DNA of 64,000 nt. It comes from Bimastos eiseni. Lineage: Eukaryota; Annelida; Clitellata; Crassiclitellata; Lumbricidae. Numbering within the stretch: the first letter of the stretch is position 1; each line of letters starts with the position of its first letter. Under the pieces are notes generated by a model, which did not search any database, was not told the origin of the DNA, and saw nothing but the letters and a program-made list of their open reading frames with translations. Shown piece after piece: positions 61,398 through 64,000 of the stretch. The translations under genes were made by a program, and so were the position numbers. Location of the stretch: the NCBI GenBank assembly GCA_959347315.1, contig OY365815.1, positions 20,322,803 through 20,386,802 on the forward strand, in the 5' to 3' direction.

Positions 61398-62526
61398 CTT
61401 GTACACATTCAGTTTGACAAATCCACAGTGTTGTTAATTTACGTTCAGGTTAACAATCTTCCATTTGCGGCAATATTAGTATTCGGCCACAATATATTAC
61501 ACCTAGATAGTGACTTATTACTCCAGTGGCATGGTAATGTTATACAAACTAATGTGATGTAGTTATTTAGCTTATTGTGATGCGAAGTCTTGCAAGAAGA
61601 CGCCAGCAGAAAACATGCTTGCAACACGGTGTTGCGTGTATGACATGAAGACAGCCTGCATTAATCACTTGCAGAATGTTTATAGGGGAGGGTTTCATGG
61701 TGTCAAGGCTGTGAAAGCCTCTCTGTATTTAGCTCAACTACAAGTGGTGGCAGAGGGTTGACTGCAGAAACCTGACTGCAGAAACCTTGGTAGATGGGCA
61801 TTATCCCTCATTTTGTTTGACACCCACCAATTGATTGATCGTCCCTATCAAATGGCACAGAGTTAAGCGTGTGCTTAAATTAGCTTAAGGCTTGATGAAA
61901 TTGTGTTGTTGACGGATTGCGGCCATGATGGCGCGCGTCTTCTGCATCTCTCCTGCATCTCCAAACCATATTCCATCGTTTGTTATCAGCTGCTAAGTGC
62001 GCTATGCACGTTTAGGTAAATGAACTTAATGAATTATGTTTCTTAACTGACAAAAGAGACCAAACTACAAGGACTGAGCTCTCCCTGTTTAATACCCATT
62101 CGTTTTGTCCCTCAAACGTGCATGGCTTTCACACTGGGCTCCATAAACCGAGAATTATATGTGCCTAATCCCTCTGGCACGAAACTGCGTGCGCTGTGGC
62201 GATAAAATCGTTTTGCTGGTTGATGCTTCAGTGTAGCATGTCGTTATCATCATCCTCTCAAGGCTTGTTTATACTCATTTACTGATTTCCTTTAGACGTT
62301 AATTTGTATTAATATGCAACCATCATATGTTGAGATGTGTCTAAGTGTGCAATTGGAAATGGCTATTTGGGGTGGGACAACGGTTGAATGGTAACATGCT
62401 GGCATGAAGATCATAGGTGCATGGGTTTGATTAAGCTATGGGCAACTTGAAAGTAATTCTACATAAATGACTTCAAAACAAAAAGATATTTTACCGGCTA
62501 TCTGCTTATTTTTGAGTGATGCAGAG
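61398..62526. other. No supported gene
   Basis: Unique-looking AT-rich sequence without long open frames or clear repeats. Confidence 0.3.
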
Positions 62527-62690
62527 GGGTTGTCCAAAGGGAGGTCACAGTATGGTTTTCCGAGGGTCAGAGGGGAGGTTGTGCTTTAATAGTAGCTCAA
62601 CCTATTCACGAAGTGCTCGTGAATGGTGAATAAGCTATGCCCTGCACTTGGTTTTCAAGTGGCGCTTTAGAAGTTTGGAGATTACGATTA
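62527..62690 (-). repeat. Dispersed repeat family D, rearranged copy 3
   Basis: In reverse complement it contains AATCGTAATCTCCAAA, AAAGCGCCACTTG and AGCTTATTC as at 22865-22969. The GGTTGTCCAAAGG block is on the opposite strand relative to the other copies. A small ATTCACGAAGTGCTCGTGAAT hairpin lies between. Confidence 0.5.
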
Positions 62691-62775
62691 TGATTGATGA
62701 CGATGATAATAAAAATAATGGTGATGGTGATGATGTCCCATTCCAAATGATGGTGATGGTGATGATGTCCATTAC
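62690..62775. repeat. (GATGAT/GGTGAT)n run
   Basis: Imperfect triplet repeat including a duplicated GGTGATGGTGATGATGTCC block. Confidence 0.8.
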
Positions 62776-63387
62776 CGTTCGGTTTGTGCAGAATTCAAGT
62801 GAATCATTAGAAGTTATCTTGAAACCGTGCAATTATGGCAACTGTCGGAGAAAGTTGTGTCGTCCAGCTGGGCTCTCGACGGAATTTTTTTTCGGTGACC
62901 GATTCTATTTCCATTCTAATTAGGATCTTATCTCAAGGAGAGCCACCTTTTTATAATGATGTGTGAATTGTTGAAGGATGCAGCGAGAGAGAGGCCATCA
63001 TTCAACAGCGCATTTACAACCAGTTCATGTGGCCAAAAAACCATCGATGCAAATTTAAGTAGCTTAGCTGAGGGTGGCCGGGTCGGCAGTGGCAGTGGAG
63101 GCGGACGCGATGGCAGCCTGGCTCCGTCGATGGATGCGCTATATAGGCGCATGCATAATTAATACTTATGGTGTTTTCCACATTACTCTTCCAGTCTGAT
63201 TAACTGGATAATAGGTTGCGATTTCAAATGACGTTGCATTTCGGCTATACTTGTGAAAGTGCATTTATGGTAATGCCTGCTTTTGATTGTCATTGTAATT
63301 ATATTTGTTATCATGACAGATGTTAACATCAGTGAATGGGCATTATGTTTAGTTGTATTTAATTGTTATTAATCTCTGCACTTATAC

Positions 63388-63390
<3 letters not shown>

Positions 63391-63422
<32 letters not shown>

Positions 63423-63440
63423 GTAGTAGTAGTAGTAGTA
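63391..63440. repeat. (ATT)n(AGT)n microsatellite
   Basis: About ten ATT triplets followed by six AGT triplets. Confidence 0.95.
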
Positions 63441-63559
63441 TTTATTTATTATGTTTTGTTATGATTATATTAGTATTCATTTACTTATTTTATTTGACAT
63501 GTGGTACAGGCAATGCATCCAAAATCCTTAGCTTGCATAAGGCTGCATGACCCACTACG

Positions 63560-63935
63560 AGTTCATGCTCTTTAGTCCTACTCCATCTGCTGCAATGGCT
63601 TCTTGTTGAATTCAAAATAAAATTTTAAATTGGTATGCTTCACTTACAAAGCTCTCATCACCATCACATCTACCTAGCTTCATCCACTACTAACTTCTTA
63701 CATTTCTCCTCACTGCCTGCAAGCATAAAGTGCAGGTCTTTATCTGAGCCACGATGCATAGCAGTAATGGGCTGTATTGCATTTCATGCTTCTGCTTCTA
63801 AGGAATGGAATCAAATGTCACTCTGCCTTTTTTAGCTCAAATTCAATTCTTTCCTTCCAAAAGCGACTCAAAACGCACTATTTCTCCTTGGCTTTAGAGA
63901 TTTGGAAATCTAAGTGCCTCCTCTCCTGGTGACTG
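63560..63935 (+). mobile_element. LINE remnant (CR1/L2 type), end of ORF2
   Basis: The plus strand gives LASSTTNFLHFSSLPAS, then AFHASASKEWNQMSLCLF. This matches the AFxxSAPxxWNxLPLxL landmark near the ORF2 C terminus, followed by a decayed FKxxLKTHxF-like stretch in another frame. It is broken by stops. Confidence 0.75.
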
Positions 63936-64000
63936 ATTATCCACGCCTCAGAGTCACATTTTGGTGTGATCTGGTTTGCTTACAAATTTAATAAATAATA

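Noticed and set aside
61112..61437. Open frames of about 100 codons
   Set aside because: They run through the 200-N gap.

Overview
The window looks like nuclear genomic DNA from an invertebrate animal. It has spliced genes with long introns, many simple-sequence arrays, tRNA-headed SINEs, CR1/L2-type LINE remnants, non-autonomous DNA transposons, and one assembly gap of exactly 200 N. An echinoderm-like or other marine deuterostome source is my best guess, from the repeat style and the abundant palindrome TAGGCCTA, but this is recall and not proof.

Region 1 to about 7.2 kb carries the clearest gene, on the minus strand, running off the left end. A first coding exon (5729-7124, 5-prime UTR to 7165) and a second long exon (3295-4448) join in phase to give about 850 residues of acidic, then Ser/Pro-rich, disordered-looking protein with short CtBP-type motifs. 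Two further coding stretches (624-744 and 1-126) have good splice sites. I do not recognise the family.

Region about 10.4-44 kb has no convincing gene. It is a repeat-rich tract dense in TAGGCCTA and in microsatellites, including about 750 bp of nearly pure GAA. It also holds a U2 snRNA-like fragment, LINE 3-prime ends, a mariner-like inverted-repeat element and three families of short elements with hAT-like 8-bp target duplications (one of these families also lies at 8.3 kb and 45.9 kb).

Region 44.5-59.5 kb on the plus strand contains a CpG-rich segment followed by small hydrophobic open segments at 45.0, 48.9, 53.4, 59.1 and 59.4 kb. Their splice sites are phase-compatible at every junction. 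I infer a small multi-pass membrane protein gene with long introns holding SINEs and LINEs; no start codon was found and the family is unknown.

Region 59.5-64 kb holds a near-perfect 194-bp inverted repeat, two LINE remnants, the N gap and triplet repeats. Most other open reading frames in the window are products of low-complexity repeats. No CRISPR array, operon, rRNA or intact tRNA gene was seen.
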